Origin: Marinicauda algicola
Lineage (GTDB): Bacteria > Pseudomonadota > Alphaproteobacteria > Caulobacterales > Maricaulaceae
DNA: 64,000 bases
Assembly: GCF_017161425.1 (NCBI RefSeq)
Contig: NZ_CP071057.1
Coordinates: 1,302,001 to 1,366,000 of the forward strand
Reading direction: 5' to 3'
Positions 9,970-31,179 of the stretch are shown here, in pieces; the stretch's first letter is position 1, and each line of letters begins with the position of its first letter. Both the position numbers and the translations under genes were made by a program. Below the pieces are notes generated by a model that worked only from the letters and a program-made list of their open reading frames with translations, was not told where the DNA came from and did no database searches.

Positions 9970-10368
9970 TTAGCTGATGTGGCAGAGAATCTCGCCGCCG
10001 ACATTCGCCTCGCGCGCGGCCGCGTCGCTCATCACGCCCTTCGGCGTGGAGACGATCGCGATCCCGAGCCCGTTGCGGACCAGCGGAAGATCTCTGACCT
10101 TGCGATACTCGCGCCGGCCCGGCTTGGACACGCGCTTGATATCGTTGATGACGGGAGCGCCCTCGAAGTACTTCAGTTCGATCTCGAACTCCTTGAAGCC
10201 CTTCGCGTCGGTGGTCTCCGAATAGCCCCGGATGAAGCCTTCCTCCAGCAGCACGTCGAGCACGCGCTGGCGAAGCTTCGAGGCGGGGGTGCGCACGCTG
10301 GAGCGGTTACGCAGCAGCGCGTTGCGGATGCGGGTCAGCATATCGCCGAGCGGATCGATCATGGACAT
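9970..10368 (-). CDS. rpsH: 30S ribosomal protein S8
   Basis: The 132-residue S8 starts [17 protein letters not shown] and ends with the conserved [19 protein letters not shown] and [11 protein letters not shown] blocks. S8 binds the central domain of 16S rRNA and in many bacteria represses the spc operon by binding its mRNA; no such site can be confirmed here. Confidence 0.98.
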   Translation of the reverse strand: MSMIDPLGDMLTRIRNALLRNRSSVRTPASKLRQRVLDVLLEEGFIRGYSETTDAKGFKEFEIELKYFEGAPVINDIKRVSKPGRREYRKVRDLPLVRNGLGIAIVSTPKGVMSDAAAREANVGGEILCHIS

Positions 10369-10380
10369 CTTGCCCTCTCC

Positions 10381-10686
10381 CTACCAGCTCGACTTGACCA
10401 TGCCCGGGATGAGCCCGTGGCTGGCGAGTTGACGCAGCGCGATACGCGACATCTTCAGCTTGCGGTAATAGCCGCGCGGACGGCCCGACACTTCGCAGCG
10501 GTTGCGAATGCGCGTCGGCGAGGAATTGCGCGGAAGCTCGGCGAGCTTCAGCTGCGCGGCGAAGCGCTCGTCGACCGGGCGCTCGGTATCGCGCGCAACC
10601 GCCTTCAGGCGCTCGCGCTTGGCCTCGTACTGCTTTGCGAGTTTGCGGACGCGGTTGTTGCGTTCGACTGCACTCTTCTTAGCCAT
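10381..10686 (-). CDS. rpsN: 30S ribosomal protein S14, zinc-free type
   Basis: The 101-residue S14 is the long, zinc-independent form: the N-terminal half has [16 protein letters not shown] and the C-terminal half has [21 protein letters not shown], with a single Cys where the zinc form has a CxxC pair. It sits between rplE and rpsH. Confidence 0.97.
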   Translation of the reverse strand: MAKKSAVERNNRVRKLAKQYEAKRERLKAVARDTERPVDERFAAQLKLAELPRNSSPTRIRNRCEVSGRPRGYYRKLKMSRIALRQLASHGLIPGMVKSSW

Positions 10687-10736
10687 TCAACTTTCTCCTG
10701 CGTGCGGCCCCACCACGGGACCGCGTTCCTGCTGCG

Positions 10737-11297
10737 TTAGTTCGTGAACGGGAACTCGAACTCGGCCAGCAGGGCCTTCGCTTCTTCATCGGTCTTGGCC
10801 GTGGTGCACACCACGATGTCCATACCGCGGATCTTCTCGACCTTGTCGTAGTCGATCTCCGGGAACACGATGTGCTCTTTCAGGCCCATCGCGTAATTGC
10901 CCCGGCCATCGAAGCTCTTGCCGTTCAGTCCGCGGAAGTCGCGAACGCGCGGCAGGGCGACGGTGATGAGACGGTCGAGAAACTCGTACATGCGATCCTT
11001 GCGAAGGGTGACCTTCGCGCCGATCAGCTGATCCTCGCGCAGCTTGAAGCCCGCGATCGAGGTCTTCGACTTGGTCGCCACCGGCTTCTGGCCGGCGATC
11101 GCCTCGAGGTCCTTCAGGGCGCCCTGGATCTTCTTGGAATCCTGGGCCGCCTCGCCGACGCCGAAATTGATCACGACCTTTTCCAGCCGCGGGACTTCCA
11201 TCTCGTTCGTGTAGGCGAACTTCTCCTTCAGGCGCGCGCGGATCTCGTCGCGGTAGCGGGCCTTCAGGCGCGGTTCGTAGGTAGCGGCGTCAGACAT
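10737..11297 (-). CDS. rplE: 50S ribosomal protein L5
   Basis: The 186-residue L5 binds 5S rRNA and contacts P-site tRNA. Motifs are [15 protein letters not shown], the [25 protein letters not shown] block (seen as [12 protein letters not shown]) and [12 protein letters not shown]. Its start overlaps the rplX stop by 8 bp, so translation is coupled. Confidence 0.98.
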   Translation of the reverse strand: MSDAATYEPRLKARYRDEIRARLKEKFAYTNEMEVPRLEKVVINFGVGEAAQDSKKIQGALKDLEAIAGQKPVATKSKTSIAGFKLREDQLIGAKVTLRKDRMYEFLDRLITVALPRVRDFRGLNGKSFDGRGNYAMGLKEHIVFPEIDYDKVEKIRGMDIVVCTTAKTDEEAKALLAEFEFPFTN

Positions 11298-11604
11298 CGA
11301 TCACCTCGCCGGATTTCTTGGCATAGCGGACCTTCTTGCCGTCCTCGGTCCTGAAGCCGACGCGGGTCGGCTCACCGGTCTTCGGATCGGCGATCGCCAC
11401 GTTGGACACGTGGATCGGCGCTTCTTTCTCTTCGATCCCGCCGGCCTGGAACTGGGTCGGGCGCTGGTGGCGCTTGACCATGTTCACGCCCGAGACGATG
11501 ACCCGATCCTCGTCGGGCATCACCTTGTTCACGGTTCCGGTCTTGCCCTTGTCGCGGCCGACCAGCACGACGACCTTGTCGCCCTTCTTGACCTTCGCAG
11601 CCAT
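11290..11604 (-). CDS. rplX: 50S ribosomal protein L24
   Basis: The 104-residue L24 starts at 11604 with [20 protein letters not shown], the KOW motif typical of L24, followed by [13 protein letters not shown] longer open frame runs upstream into rplN in another phase and was rejected. It begins 2 bp after the rplN stop and overlaps rplE by 8 bp. L24 is one of the first proteins to bind 23S rRNA. Confidence 0.97.
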   Translation of the reverse strand: MAAKVKKGDKVVVLVGRDKGKTGTVNKVMPDEDRVIVSGVNMVKRHQRPTQFQAGGIEEKEAPIHVSNVAIADPKTGEPTRVGFRTEDGKKVRYAKKSGEVIDV

Positions 11605-11606
11605 GA

Positions 11607-11975
11607 CTACAGCACCTCCGGAGCCAGCGAGACGATCTTCATGTGTTGCTTCGCACGAAGCTCGCGCGGCACGGGGCCGAAGATGCGCGTGCCGATCGGT
11701 TCGCCGTTCTGGTTGATCAGGACCGCCGCGTTGTTGTCGAAGCGGATGACCGAGCCGTCGCGGCGCTTGATGTCCGCGGCGGTGCGCACGACCACGGCCT
11801 TGCGCACGTCGCCCTTCTTCACCCGGCCCTTCGGCGCGGCTTCCTTGACCGAGACGACAATGATGTCGCCGACGCGCGCATAACGCCGCTTCGCTCCGCC
11901 CAGCACCTTGATGCACTGAACACGGCGGGCGCCGGAGTTATCGGCCACGTCCAGATTGGTTTGCATCTGGATCAT
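11607..11975 (-). CDS. rplN: 50S ribosomal protein L14
   Basis: The 122-residue L14 begins [22 protein letters not shown] and has [27 protein letters not shown], seen as [19 protein letters not shown]. It forms an intersubunit bridge. It is the first gene of the spc part, 45 bp after rpsQ. Confidence 0.98.
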   Translation of the reverse strand: MIQMQTNLDVADNSGARRVQCIKVLGGAKRRYARVGDIIVVSVKEAAPKGRVKKGDVRKAVVVRTAADIKRRDGSVIRFDNNAAVLINQNGEPIGTRIFGPVPRELRAKQHMKIVSLAPEVL

Positions 11976-12020
11976 CGTGATCCTCCATCAGATCAGGATG
12001 GTCTTCGCGGGATACAAGGC

Positions 12021-12257
12021 TCACGCCTGCTCCGCGACGACCTCCCACCGCTTGAGCTTCGACTTCGGCGCGCATTCCTGGATCAGGACCTGATCGCCGA
12101 TCTTCTTCGCGTTCGATTCATCGTGCGCGTGGTATTTCTTCGAGCGGCGCACGGTCTTGCGCAGCAGGGGGTGCAGGAAGGTCCGCTCGACGCGGACGAT
12201 CACCGTCTTGTCCTGCTTGTCGCCGACCACGGTGCCTTGCAGAATTCGCTTCGGCAT
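12021..12257 (-). CDS. rpsQ: 30S ribosomal protein S17
   Basis: The 78-residue S17 has the OB-fold motifs [20 protein letters not shown] and [20 protein letters not shown]. It starts 3 bp after the rpmC stop and ends the S10 operon. Confidence 0.97.
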   Translation of the reverse strand: MPKRILQGTVVGDKQDKTVIVRVERTFLHPLLRKTVRRSKKYHAHDESNAKKIGDQVLIQECAPKSKLKRWEVVAEQA

Positions 12258-12260
12258 CGC

Positions 12261-12464
12261 CTAGCTCCCTTGGCTCTCGAGCGCGCGGCGACGGAGATCC
12301 GTCTTGATCCGGGCGATGTCCTTGCGGATTTTCCCGAAACGCGCGGTGTTCTCCAGCTGGCCCGAGGCCTGCTGGAAACGCAGGTTGAATTGCTCTTTCT
12401 TCAGTTTCAGGAGCTCGTCCTGAAGCTGATCGTCGCTCAGAGCGCGGACGTCGTCGGCCTTCAT
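12261..12464 (-). CDS. rpmC: 50S ribosomal protein L29
   Basis: The 67-residue L29 begins [20 protein letters not shown] and has the helical [19 protein letters not shown] core. The ATG at 12464 overlaps the rplP stop by 4 bp. A longer open frame extending upstream lies inside rplP out of phase and was discarded. L29 flanks the exit tunnel. Confidence 0.97.
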   Translation of the reverse strand: MKADDVRALSDDQLQDELLKLKKEQFNLRFQQASGQLENTARFGKIRKDIARIKTDLRRRALESQGS

Positions 12465-12889
12465 CGCGCTGTCTCCTGTTCGCCCGGACGGGTCACGACC
12501 TTGGTCTTGATCGGCAGCTTGGCCGCGCCGAGCCGCAGCGCTTCGCGCGCGACATCGTCCGGCACGCCGTCGATCTCGAACATGATCCGGCCCGGCTTGA
12601 TCTTGGCCACCCAGTATTCCGGGGAGCCCTTGCCCTTGCCCATGCGGACCTCGGTCGGCTTCTTCGACACCGGCAGGTCCGGATAGATGCGGATCCACAC
12701 CCGGCCGGCCCGCTTCATGTGGCGGGTGATGGCGCGGCGGGTCGCCTCGATCTGGCGCGCGGTGACGCGTTCCGGTTCCAGGGCCTTCAGGCCGTAGGAG
12801 CCGAAATTGAGCGTGAAGCCGCCCTTGGCATTACCGTGAATCCGGCCCTTGAAGGCCTTCCGGTACTTGGTGCGCTTCGGTTGAAGCAT
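12461..12889 (-). CDS. rplP: 50S ribosomal protein L16
   Basis: The 142-residue L16 starts [19 protein letters not shown] and has the conserved [20 protein letters not shown] and [14 protein letters not shown] blocks. It lies near the A-site tRNA elbow. Its stop overlaps rpmC by 4 bp. Confidence 0.98.
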   Translation of the reverse strand: MLQPKRTKYRKAFKGRIHGNAKGGFTLNFGSYGLKALEPERVTARQIEATRRAITRHMKRAGRVWIRIYPDLPVSKKPTEVRMGKGKGSPEYWVAKIKPGRIMFEIDGVPDDVAREALRLGAAKLPIKTKVVTRPGEQETAR

Positions 12890-12910
12890 GTCTCTACTCC
12901 TGCCTCGACC

Positions 12911-13615
12911 TTAGGCGGCGGCGCGGCCCGAACGGGCGCGCTGCTCACCGGTTTCCTGGAGACGGCGCTCGGACGCCATCGGATCGTGCTCGAGGATCTC
13001 GCCCTTGTAGATCCACACCTTGACGCCGATGATGCCCATCGCGGTCATCGCCTCGGCGAAGCCGTAATCGATGTCGGCACGCAGCGTGTGCAGCGGGATC
13101 GAGCCCTCGTGGTACTGCTCGGTGCGCGCGATCTCGGCCCCGCCCAGACGACCCGAGCACATGATCCGGCACCCCAGGGCACCCATGCGCATCGTCGTCT
13201 GCAGGGAGCGCTTCATCGCGCGGCGGAAAGCCACGCGGCGCTCAAGCTGCTGGGCGATGGATTCCGCAACCAGGTTGGCGTCGGTTTCCGGCTTGCGCAC
13301 CTCGACCAGGTTGAGGAAGACCTCACCGGTGGTCATGGCGACGAGTTCGCGGCGCAGCTTCTCGATATCGGCGCCCTTCTTGCCGATCACCACACCCGGA
13401 CGGGCCGTGTGGATGGTGACGCGGCACTTCTTGTGCGGGCGCTCGATGACGATCTTGGACACCGAGGCGTTCTTCAGCTTGTCCTTGAGGAACTTGCGGA
13501 TCGCGAGGTCCTCGTGGAGGAGTTCGGCATATTCCTCGCCCTTGGCGAACCAGCGGCTCTCCCAGGTGCGGTTGATCCCGACGCGCAGGCCGATCGGATT
13601 GACCTTCTGACCCAT
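12911..13615 (-). CDS. rpsC: 30S ribosomal protein S3
   Basis: The 234-residue S3 begins [20 protein letters not shown] and has the KH domain with [17 protein letters not shown] (about residues 74-90), which helps form the mRNA entry helicase. It ends in an Ala/Arg tail. Its ATG shares one base with the rplV stop (TAATG). Confidence 0.98.
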   Translation of the reverse strand: MGQKVNPIGLRVGINRTWESRWFAKGEEYAELLHEDLAIRKFLKDKLKNASVSKIVIERPHKKCRVTIHTARPGVVIGKKGADIEKLRRELVAMTTGEVFLNLVEVRKPETDANLVAESIAQQLERRVAFRRAMKRSLQTTMRMGALGCRIMCSGRLGGAEIARTEQYHEGSIPLHTLRADIDYGFAEAMTAMGIIGVKVWIYKGEILEHDPMASERRLQETGEQRARSGRAAA

Positions 13616-13995
13616 TATGCGGCCTCCTCGACTTCGCGGACGACGATCGTGAGTTCGGAGAACGGCTTCAGGATGCGCGCACCCCGGCCGCGCGCCCGCG
13701 CGCGGAACCGTTTCATGACGATGTTCTTGCCGACATAGGCCTCGGCCACGACCAGGGAGTCGATGTCCAGGCCGTGATTGTTCTCGGCGTTCGCGATCGC
13801 GGACTCCAGCACCTTCTTGACGTCGGCGGCGATGCGCTTGCGCGAGAAGGTGAGGTCGTTGAGCGCGCGCTCCACGGACTTGCCGCGGATCATCTGCGCC
13901 ACGAGGTTCAGCTTCTGCGGGCTGATACGGATCATCCGCTGCTTGGCGCGCGCCTCGTTTTCCGCGACGCGGCGGGGATTGGTGGTCTGACCCAT
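13615..13995 (-). CDS. rplV: 50S ribosomal protein L22
   Basis: The 126-residue L22 lines the exit tunnel with its beta hairpin. The conserved [22 protein letters not shown] and [16 protein letters not shown] segments are present (shown as [15 protein letters not shown] and AENNHGLD). It lies 4 bp after rpsS and overlaps rpsC by one base. Confidence 0.98.
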   Translation of the reverse strand: MGQTTNPRRVAENEARAKQRMIRISPQKLNLVAQMIRGKSVERALNDLTFSRKRIAADVKKVLESAIANAENNHGLDIDSLVVAEAYVGKNIVMKRFRARARGRGARILKPFSELTIVVREVEEAA

Positions 13996-13999
13996 CGCG

Positions 14000-14278
14000 C
14001 TACTTCCTCTTGGCTTTCTTGTCCGCCGCGTGGCCGTAATAGGTCCGGCTGGGCGCGAACTCGCCGAGCTTGTGGCCGACCATGTCCTCGGTCACCAGCA
14101 CGGGGATGAACTTGTTGCCGTTGTGGACCTGGAAGGTCAGACCCACGAATTGCGGCATGATCGTCGAGCGGCGCGACCAGGTCTTGATGGCCGTCTTGCG
14201 GCCGCCCGCGTGCGCGGCATCGGCCTTCTTCAGGAGGTATCCGTCGACGAACGGACCTTTCCAGACAGAACGGGGCAT
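14000..14278 (-). CDS. rpsS: 30S ribosomal protein S19
   Basis: The 92-residue S19 starts [19 protein letters not shown] and includes [22 protein letters not shown], recognised by [13 protein letters not shown] and the ending [16 protein letters not shown]. It partners S13 in the 30S head. Confidence 0.98.
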   Translation of the reverse strand: MPRSVWKGPFVDGYLLKKADAAHAGGRKTAIKTWSRRSTIMPQFVGLTFQVHNGNKFIPVLVTEDMVGHKLGEFAPSRTYYGHAADKKAKRK

Positions 14279-14295
14279 GGGTTACACGCGCTCCC

Positions 14296-15132
14296 TTAGC
14301 GTTTCTTGCGCTCGTGGCGCGAGCGGATGATGAACTTGTCGGTGCCCTTGTTCTTCCGGGTCTTGCGGCCCTTGGTGGGCTTGCCCCACGGGGTCACCGG
14401 GTGACGGCCGCCCGAGGTCCGGCCTTCACCACCACCGTGGGGGTGGTCGACCGGGTTCATCGCGACGCCGCGCACGGCCGGACGCCAGCCGCGGTGGCGG
14501 TTGCGGCCGGCCTTGCCGATATTCTGGTTCATGTGGTCGGGGTTGGACACCGCGCCAACGGTGGCCACGCAATCCTGGTGCACCATGCGCAGCTCGCCGC
14601 TCATCAGGCGGATCTGGGCATAGCCCGCATCGCGGCCGACGAGCTGGGCGTAGGAGCCGGCCGAACGGGCGATCTGCCCGCCCTTGAGCGGCTTCATCTC
14701 GACATTGTGCACGATCGTGCCGACCGGCATGGCGCGCAGCGGCATGCAGTTGCCCGGCTTCACGTCGACGCGCTGGCCGGCGATCACGGTGTCGCCGACG
14801 GCCAGGCGCTGCGGCGCGAGGATGTAGGACAGCTCGCCGTCCTCGTACTTGATCAGCGCGATGAAGGCGGTCCGGTTCGGATCGTATTCCAGGCGCTCCA
14901 CCGTCGCGGGCACATCCCGCTTGGCGCGCTTGAAGTCGACGACGCGGTAGAGGCGCTTGGCCCCGCCGCCGCGGCGGCGCGCGGTGATGCGGCCGGTATT
15001 GTTGCGCCCGCCATTCTTGCGCAGACCCTCGACGAGGGTCTTTTCCGGCTTGCCGTCATGCAGCTCGGAGCGATCCACCAGAACCAGTGCACGGCGGCCC
15101 GGCGAGGTCGGCTTGAATGTCTTCAGTGCCAT
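14296..15132 (-). CDS. rplB: 50S ribosomal protein L2
   Basis: The 278-residue L2 is needed for subunit joining and peptidyl transfer. The key block [20 protein letters not shown], with the essential His, lies near residue 225. The N-terminal RNA-binding fold and a Lys/Arg-rich C-terminus are present. It follows rplW by 25 bp. Confidence 0.98.
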   Translation of the reverse strand: MALKTFKPTSPGRRALVLVDRSELHDGKPEKTLVEGLRKNGGRNNTGRITARRRGGGAKRLYRVVDFKRAKRDVPATVERLEYDPNRTAFIALIKYEDGELSYILAPQRLAVGDTVIAGQRVDVKPGNCMPLRAMPVGTIVHNVEMKPLKGGQIARSAGSYAQLVGRDAGYAQIRLMSGELRMVHQDCVATVGAVSNPDHMNQNIGKAGRNRHRGWRPAVRGVAMNPVDHPHGGGEGRTSGGRHPVTPWGKPTKGRKTRKNKGTDKFIIRSRHERKKR

Positions 15133-15157
15133 TGTCTTGTTCCTCCTGCCGGCGCTC

Positions 15158-15451
15158 TTACAGGCCCGTCGTGACGTCGATGGAGTGGCCCTCTTCGAGG
15201 GTCACGACCGCTTTCTTGACGTCGCTGCGCTGGCCGAGCGTGCCGCGGAAGCGCTTGGTCTTGCCCTTGGTGATGAGCGTGTTGACCGCCTTCACCTTGA
15301 CCTTGAAAAGCTCTTCCACCGCCTCGGCGATGTCTTTCTTCGTGGCGCTCAGCGGCACCTTGAACACGACCTTGTTGTCTTCCGACAGCAGGGTCGACTT
15401 CTCGGTGATCACCGGCGCGATGATGGTGTCGTAATGGCGCGGAGCGGGCAT
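15158..15451 (-). CDS. rplW: 50S ribosomal protein L23
   Basis: The 97-residue L23 forms the docking site for trigger factor and SRP at the tunnel exit. It has [20 protein letters not shown] and the [20 protein letters not shown] block. It starts directly beside the rplD stop with no spacer. Confidence 0.97.
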   Translation of the reverse strand: MPAPRHYDTIIAPVITEKSTLLSEDNKVVFKVPLSATKKDIAEAVEELFKVKVKAVNTLITKGKTKRFRGTLGQRSDVKKAVVTLEEGHSIDVTTGL

Positions 15452-16090
15452 TTACGCGTTCTCCCGCGGCTGCAGCCGCTCGTTGATCTTCTCCACGGCC
15501 GCCTTGGTCAGGACCAGCGTGTCCCGGCGCAGCACGTCGTAGACATTGAGGCCCTGGGCCGGCAGCACATCCACGTTCGGGATGTTGCGCGCGGCGCGGG
15601 CGAAGTTCTCGTCGAGCGTCTCGCCGTCGATGATGAGGGCGTTCGTCAGGCCGAGCTTGCCGAAGGCCTCGATGAGGTCCTTGGTCCTGGGCGCGTCGAG
15701 GCGGGCCTCGTCGAGCACGATGAGGCTGGAGCCGCCGGCCTTGGACGACAGGGCGTGCTTGAGCGCGAGCGCGCGGACCTTCTTGGGAAGGTCGGTCGCA
15801 TGGCTGCGCACGCGCGGGCCGTGGGCCTTGCCGCCGCCGACGAAGATCGGGGCGCGACGGTCGCCGTGGCGGGCGCCGCCGGTGCCCTTCTGGCGCGTCA
15901 TCTTCTTGCCGGTGCGCGAGATCTCGCCGCGCTCCTTGGCCTTGTGCGTGCCGGCCTGGCGGCGCGAGAGCTGCCACTTGACGGCGCGCTGCAGCAGGTC
16001 GGCGCGGATCTCGCCAATGCCGAAGATGGCATCGTCGAGATCGACCGAGCCGGCCTTGCCGGCATCGAGCTTGATCACGTCGATCTTCAT
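15452..16090 (-). CDS. rplD: 50S ribosomal protein L4
   Basis: The 212-residue L4 has the extended loop with [20 protein letters not shown], seen as [11 protein letters not shown], which reaches the exit tunnel constriction. In gammaproteobacteria L4 also represses the S10 operon; nothing here tests that. Its start overlaps the rplC stop by 4 bp. Confidence 0.97.
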   Translation of the reverse strand: MKIDVIKLDAGKAGSVDLDDAIFGIGEIRADLLQRAVKWQLSRRQAGTHKAKERGEISRTGKKMTRQKGTGGARHGDRRAPIFVGGGKAHGPRVRSHATDLPKKVRALALKHALSSKAGGSSLIVLDEARLDAPRTKDLIEAFGKLGLTNALIIDGETLDENFARAARNIPNVDVLPAQGLNVYDVLRRDTLVLTKAAVEKINERLQPRENA

Positions 16091-16902
16091 GACTTGGATT
16101 CCTCTTCGCCGGCGGTTTCGGCCGCGGCTTCGACCTGACCTTCAGTCGGGGCGCCTTCGGCGACCATGTCGGCTTCCTCGGAGCCCGGCTTCGGGCTGTC
16201 GACTTCGCCCGGCGCCTTGAAGGCCCCCGGGAAGGGAAGCGCGTCGGCCTTCACGCCCTTGACCGCGTCGCGGATCTCGACCCAGCCGTCGGCGGAGCCG
16301 GGAACGGCGCCCTTCAGCCAGATGATGCCGCGCTCGGCGTCGATGCGGACGACCTCGAGATTCTGGGTCGTGACGCGCTCGGTGCCGAGATGGCCGGCCA
16401 TCTTCTTGCCCTTGAACACCTTGCCGGGGTCCTGGCGCTGGCCGGTGGAGCCGTGCGAGCGGTGGGACACCGACACGCCGTGCGTCGCGCGCAGGCCGCC
16501 GAAATTCCAGCGCTTCATGGCGCCCGCGAAACCCTTGCCGATCGTGATGCCGGAGACGTCGACCTTCTGACCCACAGCGAAGTGGTCGGCGGTCAGCGTC
16601 GCGCCCGGCTCGATGAGCGCGTCTTCCGACACGCGGAACTCCATCACCTTGCGCTTGGGCTCGACGGAGGATTTCGCGAAATGGCCGCGCATCGGCTTGG
16701 AGGTGCGCTTGGCCTTGGCCGCGCCCGCGCCGAGCTGGAGCGCGGTGTAGCCGTCGCGCTCCTTGGTGCGCTGGGCAACGACCTGGACATTGTCCAGGTG
16801 CAGGACCGTGACGGGCATGTGATTGCCGTCCTCGGTGAAGATCCGGGTCATGCCCATCTTCTTCGCCAGAACGCCGGTGCGCAGCTGTTGAGCCTGGCTC
16901 AT
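16087..16902 (-). CDS. rplC: 50S ribosomal protein L3 with acidic C-terminal tail
   Basis: The 271-residue L3 has the core motifs [34 protein letters not shown] and [25 protein letters not shown], shown here by [18 protein letters not shown]. The core ends near residue 228. A tail of about 40 residues, rich in Glu, Ala and Gly, follows and makes the protein longer than the E. coli one (209 residues). L3 helps start 50S assembly. It starts 4 bp after rpsJ. Confidence 0.96.
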   Translation of the reverse strand: MSQAQQLRTGVLAKKMGMTRIFTEDGNHMPVTVLHLDNVQVVAQRTKERDGYTALQLGAGAAKAKRTSKPMRGHFAKSSVEPKRKVMEFRVSEDALIEPGATLTADHFAVGQKVDVSGITIGKGFAGAMKRWNFGGLRATHGVSVSHRSHGSTGQRQDPGKVFKGKKMAGHLGTERVTTQNLEVVRIDAERGIIWLKGAVPGSADGWVEIRDAVKGVKADALPFPGAFKAPGEVDSPKPGSEEADMVAEGAPTEGQVEAAAETAGEEESKS

Positions 16903-16906
16903 GGTC

Positions 16907-17221
16907 TTAAGCTCCCAGCTTGATCTCGACGTCCACGCCGGCAGACAGGTCGAGCTTCATCAGCGCGTCCACGGTCTGCGGGGTGGGGTCAACGATGTCG
17001 AGCACGCGCTTGTGCGTGCGCATCTCGAACTGTTCGCGGGACTTCTTGTCGATGTGCGGACCCCGCAGCACCGTGAACTTCTCGATCCGCGTCGGCAGCG
17101 GAATCGGTCCGCGCACCGCCGCGCCCGTGCGCTTCGCCGTGGAGACGATCTCGCGCGCGGAGCTATCCAGCACGCGATGATCGAAAGCCCTGAGGCGGAT
17201 GCGAATGTTTTGTTGTGCCAT
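16907..17221 (-). CDS. rpsJ: 30S ribosomal protein S10
   Basis: The 104-residue S10 (NusE) begins [19 protein letters not shown] and includes [29 protein letters not shown], seen as [20 protein letters not shown]. It serves in the 30S head and also in antitermination complexes with NusB and NusG. An in-frame extension to 17332 does not resemble S10. It is the first gene of the S10 operon. Confidence 0.98.
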   Translation of the reverse strand: MAQQNIRIRLRAFDHRVLDSSAREIVSTAKRTGAAVRGPIPLPTRIEKFTVLRGPHIDKKSREQFEMRTHKRVLDIVDPTPQTVDALMKLDLSAGVDVEIKLGA

Positions 17222-17550
17222 CGATCCGGTCCCAACAATGCGCGCGAGCCGCGCCATTCCCATGCCAGGGCGATGGCAGCTCACGCAGATCCAAATTGTT
17301 CGTTTCGAGGGACTGCGTTTGCCCGAAGGCACGGCCAGTCCGCTTTGAAGGACGGTTCGATACTCTTCCCCGCCTTCCCCGTCAACACCTTGTCACGCAA
17401 ATCACGCGCTCTCGCACAGTGCCGGCGACGGTTTTCGCAGATAACCGCCGCGAGCCCGGCGGGGCGGACGGGCGCGCAGCCCCCTGCCCTGCCTCGCGGC
17501 CGGCCCCCGCCCCCGTCCCGGACCTGGAGCGTGAGGGTGTACGCGCCACG
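17222..17550. other. S10 operon leader and promoter region
   Basis: No gene is seen in this stretch between rpsJ and the tuf terminator. It holds a good minus-strand promoter (17357-17385) and about 135 bases of untranslated leader before rpsJ. A leader of this length leaves room for autoregulation, but no L4-type structure was recognised. Confidence 0.6.
17357..17385 (-). promoter_or_regulatory. sigma-70-type promoter for the S10 operon
   Basis: On the minus strand TTGACG (17380-17385) and TATCGA (17357-17362) are separated by exactly 17 bp and lie about 135 bp upstream of rpsJ, just past the tuf terminator. Confidence 0.65.
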
Positions 17551-17580
17551 AAAAAGGGCCGCCCGGTTGCCGGGCGGCCC
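17551..17580 (-). terminator. Terminator after tuf (copy 1)
   Basis: An 11-bp perfect GC stem (17570-17580 with 17556-17566) and a 3-base loop are followed on the minus strand by five T. It separates the str operon from the S10 operon. Confidence 0.92.
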
Positions 17581-17617
17581 TGATTCGTCTCGCCGGTAAG
17601 GCGGGGGGGCTCGAAGA

Positions 17618-18793
<1,176 letters not shown>

Positions 18794-18847
18794 CTTAAGT
18801 CTCGCTCTTCTGGCGTCTTGTCCTGGGAGCCCGGTCCGTCACTCGGA

Positions 18848-20923
<2,076 letters not shown>

Positions 20924-20961
20924 GGGGGAGGTCCTTGTGGTCGGCCCTGGGCAGGCGTGTC

Positions 20962-21432
20962 TTACCAGCGGTAGTGCGAGAACGCGCGGTTGGCTTCGGC
21001 CATGCGGTGGGTGTCTTCCCGCTTCTTCACGGCCGTGCCCCGGTTCGACGAGGCGTCCATAAGTTCCGCGGCGAGACGCTCGCGCATGGTGTTCTCGTTG
21101 CGGCCGTTGGCGGCGGCGGCGAGCCAGCGGATGGCCAGCGCCTTGCGGCGCTCCGGGCGCACCTCGACCGGCACCTGGTAGGTGGCACCGCCGACGCGGC
21201 GCGAGCGCACTTCGATTTCCGGCGCAACGTTTTCCAGCGCTTCGTGGAAGACGCGCACGGGCTCGCGCTTGGCCTTCTGCTCGACCAGCTCGAGCGCACC
21301 GTAGATGATGCTCTCGGCCGCGGACTTCTTACCGTCGCGCATGATGTAGTTCATGAACTTGGTCAGATCGCGATCGCCGAACTTCGGGTCCGGGAAGATT
21401 TCGCGCTTCTCGGCGCGGTGACGACGGGACAT
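20962..21432 (-). CDS. rpsG: 30S ribosomal protein S7
   Basis: The 156-residue S7 starts [20 protein letters not shown] and includes [20 protein letters not shown], then ends in FSHYRW. It starts assembly of the 30S head and contacts the E and P sites. It is 12 bp after rpsL. Confidence 0.98.
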   Translation of the reverse strand: MSRRHRAEKREIFPDPKFGDRDLTKFMNYIMRDGKKSAAESIIYGALELVEQKAKREPVRVFHEALENVAPEIEVRSRRVGGATYQVPVEVRPERRKALAIRWLAAAANGRNENTMRERLAAELMDASSNRGTAVKKREDTHRMAEANRAFSHYRW

Positions 21433-21444
21433 CGCTGCCTCTCC

Positions 21445-21816
21445 TTATTTCGGACGCTTGGCGCCGTATTTCGAACGGCGCTGGCGGCGATCCTTGACGC
21501 CCTGGGTGTCCAGCACGCCGCGCAGAATGTGGTAACGCACGCCGGGAAGGTCCTTCACGCGGCCGCCGCGGATGAGCACGACGGAGTGCTCCTGAAGGTT
21601 ATGGCCTTCACCCGGGATGTAGCTCACGACCTCGTAGCCGTTCGTCAGGCGCACCTTGGCCACCTTGCGAAGCGCGGAGTTCGGCTTCTTCGGCGTCGTG
21701 GTGTACACGCGCGTGCACACACCCCGACGCTGCGGGCAGGCCTGCAGGGCCGGCACCTTGTTACGCTTGGGCTTGTCTTTCCGCGGCTTGCGGATGAGCT
21801 GATTGACTGTGGGCAT
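21445..21816 (-). CDS. rpsL: 30S ribosomal protein S12
   Basis: The 123-residue S12 stands at the decoding centre. It begins [20 protein letters not shown]. Both lysines linked to streptomycin sensitivity are unchanged: the [16 protein letters not shown] block and the [14 protein letters not shown] block. It is the first gene of the str operon and has its own promoter. Confidence 0.98.
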   Translation of the reverse strand: MPTVNQLIRKPRKDKPKRNKVPALQACPQRRGVCTRVYTTTPKKPNSALRKVAKVRLTNGYEVVSYIPGEGHNLQEHSVVLIRGGRVKDLPGVRYHILRGVLDTQGVKDRRQRRSKYGAKRPK

Positions 21817-22069
21817 CCGGCTCTCGTCCGTTCCTAATCCCGCTGAGGCGTTTCCGCCCGGCAGGGCGGCGAACGCGTAAAACCGATCTTGGACGAGAGT
21901 TCCCTCCCGGCCGCGATCGGATGTCGAAAACTGTCGTTGTTTCGGGCGACGTATAATGCGCGCTGACGCGGATTACGGCTCGCCTCCGAAAACGAGCGCG
22001 GAACCTACTGTCGCGACTCGAATACGTCAAGCGGTGTATGATGCGGGATTTGCAGGGCCCGCATCCAAG
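21817..22069. other. rpsL leader region
   Basis: This non-coding stretch lies between the rpoC terminator and rpsL. It contains a minus-strand promoter at 22002-22030 and a leader of about 180 bases. No gene or named RNA element was recognised. Confidence 0.6.
22002..22030 (-). promoter_or_regulatory. sigma-70-type promoter for rpsL-rpsG-fusA-tuf
   Basis: On the minus strand TTGACG (22025-22030) and TAGGTT (22002-22007) are separated by 17 bp, about 185 bp upstream of rpsL. Confidence 0.6.
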
Positions 22070-22099
22070 GAAAAGCCCGCCGGCGGTGGCCGGCGGGCT
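22070..22099 (-). terminator. Terminator after rpoC
   Basis: An 11-bp perfect GC stem (22089-22099 with 22074-22084) with a 4-base loop is followed on the minus strand by a short T run, 33 bp after the rpoC stop. Confidence 0.88.
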
Positions 22100-22131
22100 G
22101 TTCCGTTTCCTGACCGGAAGGCTCGGGGCGA

Positions 22132-26346
<4,215 letters not shown>

Positions 26347-26433
26347 GGGATCCGTCTCCTTGACGGTGGCGGCGGCGAGGCCTTCGGGAGGGGTGGACCC
26401 CGCCGCCTATTCACGGTTGACGCCCGAGGGCGA

Positions 26434-30513
<4,080 letters not shown>

Positions 30514-30675
30514 TTCCGCTCCCTTCAAGGCCTATGGCCTTGCGCCTTCCGTAAGAGCCGCGACTGCCGCGGCCCCTCTCCATCCCTTTGAAACGGCCCG
30601 CCGAGGGGGATGGCGGACCGGCCCTGCCGCTCCCGGGACGGGACGAAACGGCGGGCGAAATTCCAGAAACGGCTC

Positions 30676-30709
30676 GACGGGCGCGCGGGAAAAGCCCCGC
30701 GCGCCCGTC
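30676..30709 (-). promoter_or_regulatory. Hairpin in the rplL-rpoB spacer (attenuator or RNase III site)
   Basis: A perfect 14-bp GC-rich stem (30696-30709 with 30676-30689) closes a 6-base loop and has no T run after it on the transcribed strand. It stands in the rplL-rpoB spacer, where E. coli has a partial attenuator and an RNase III processing hairpin. The equivalent role here is inferred from place and shape. Confidence 0.6.
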
Positions 30710-30756
30710 AAACACCGTCGCGTTCCCGGATCGCAGTCATGCGCTCCGCGAACGGC

Positions 30757-31131
30757 TTACTTCAGCTCGACCTTGGCGCCGGCCTCTTCGAGCTTCTTCT
30801 TGATCTCTTCGGCTTCGGCCTTGTTGGCGCCTTCCTTGACGGCCTTGCCACCGGCTTCCACGAGATCCTTCGCTTCCTTCAGGCCGAGACCCGTGATCGC
30901 GCGGACTTCCTTGATCACGTTGATCTTCTTGTCGCCCGCGGAGACGAGGATCACGTCGAACTCGTCCTTTTCCTCGGCAGCCGGGCCGGCTTCACCGGCG
31001 GCGGCAGGCGCCATGGCGACCGCAGCGGCGGCCGGCTTGATGCCCTTTTCTTCGAGGATGTCGTTGAGTTCCTTGGCTTCCAGAATGGTCAGGCCCAGGA
31101 GTTCTTCAGCAAGTTTAGCTACGTCAGCCAT
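30757..31131 (-). CDS. rplL: 50S ribosomal protein L7/L12
   Basis: The 124-residue stalk protein has an N-terminal dimerisation helix ([20 protein letters not shown]), an Ala-rich hinge (about residues 37-52) and the C-terminal factor-binding domain with [20 protein letters not shown]. Several copies bind L10 and recruit translation GTPases. It follows rplJ by 48 bp. Confidence 0.98.
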   Translation of the reverse strand: MADVAKLAEELLGLTILEAKELNDILEEKGIKPAAAAVAMAPAAAGEAGPAAEEKDEFDVILVSAGDKKINVIKEVRAITGLGLKEAKDLVEAGGKAVKEGANKAEAEEIKKKLEEAGAKVELK

Positions 31132-31179
31132 TGGATTTCATCCTTGGTTGGAGTGTCAGTTCGAATGCGGGTAAATGAC

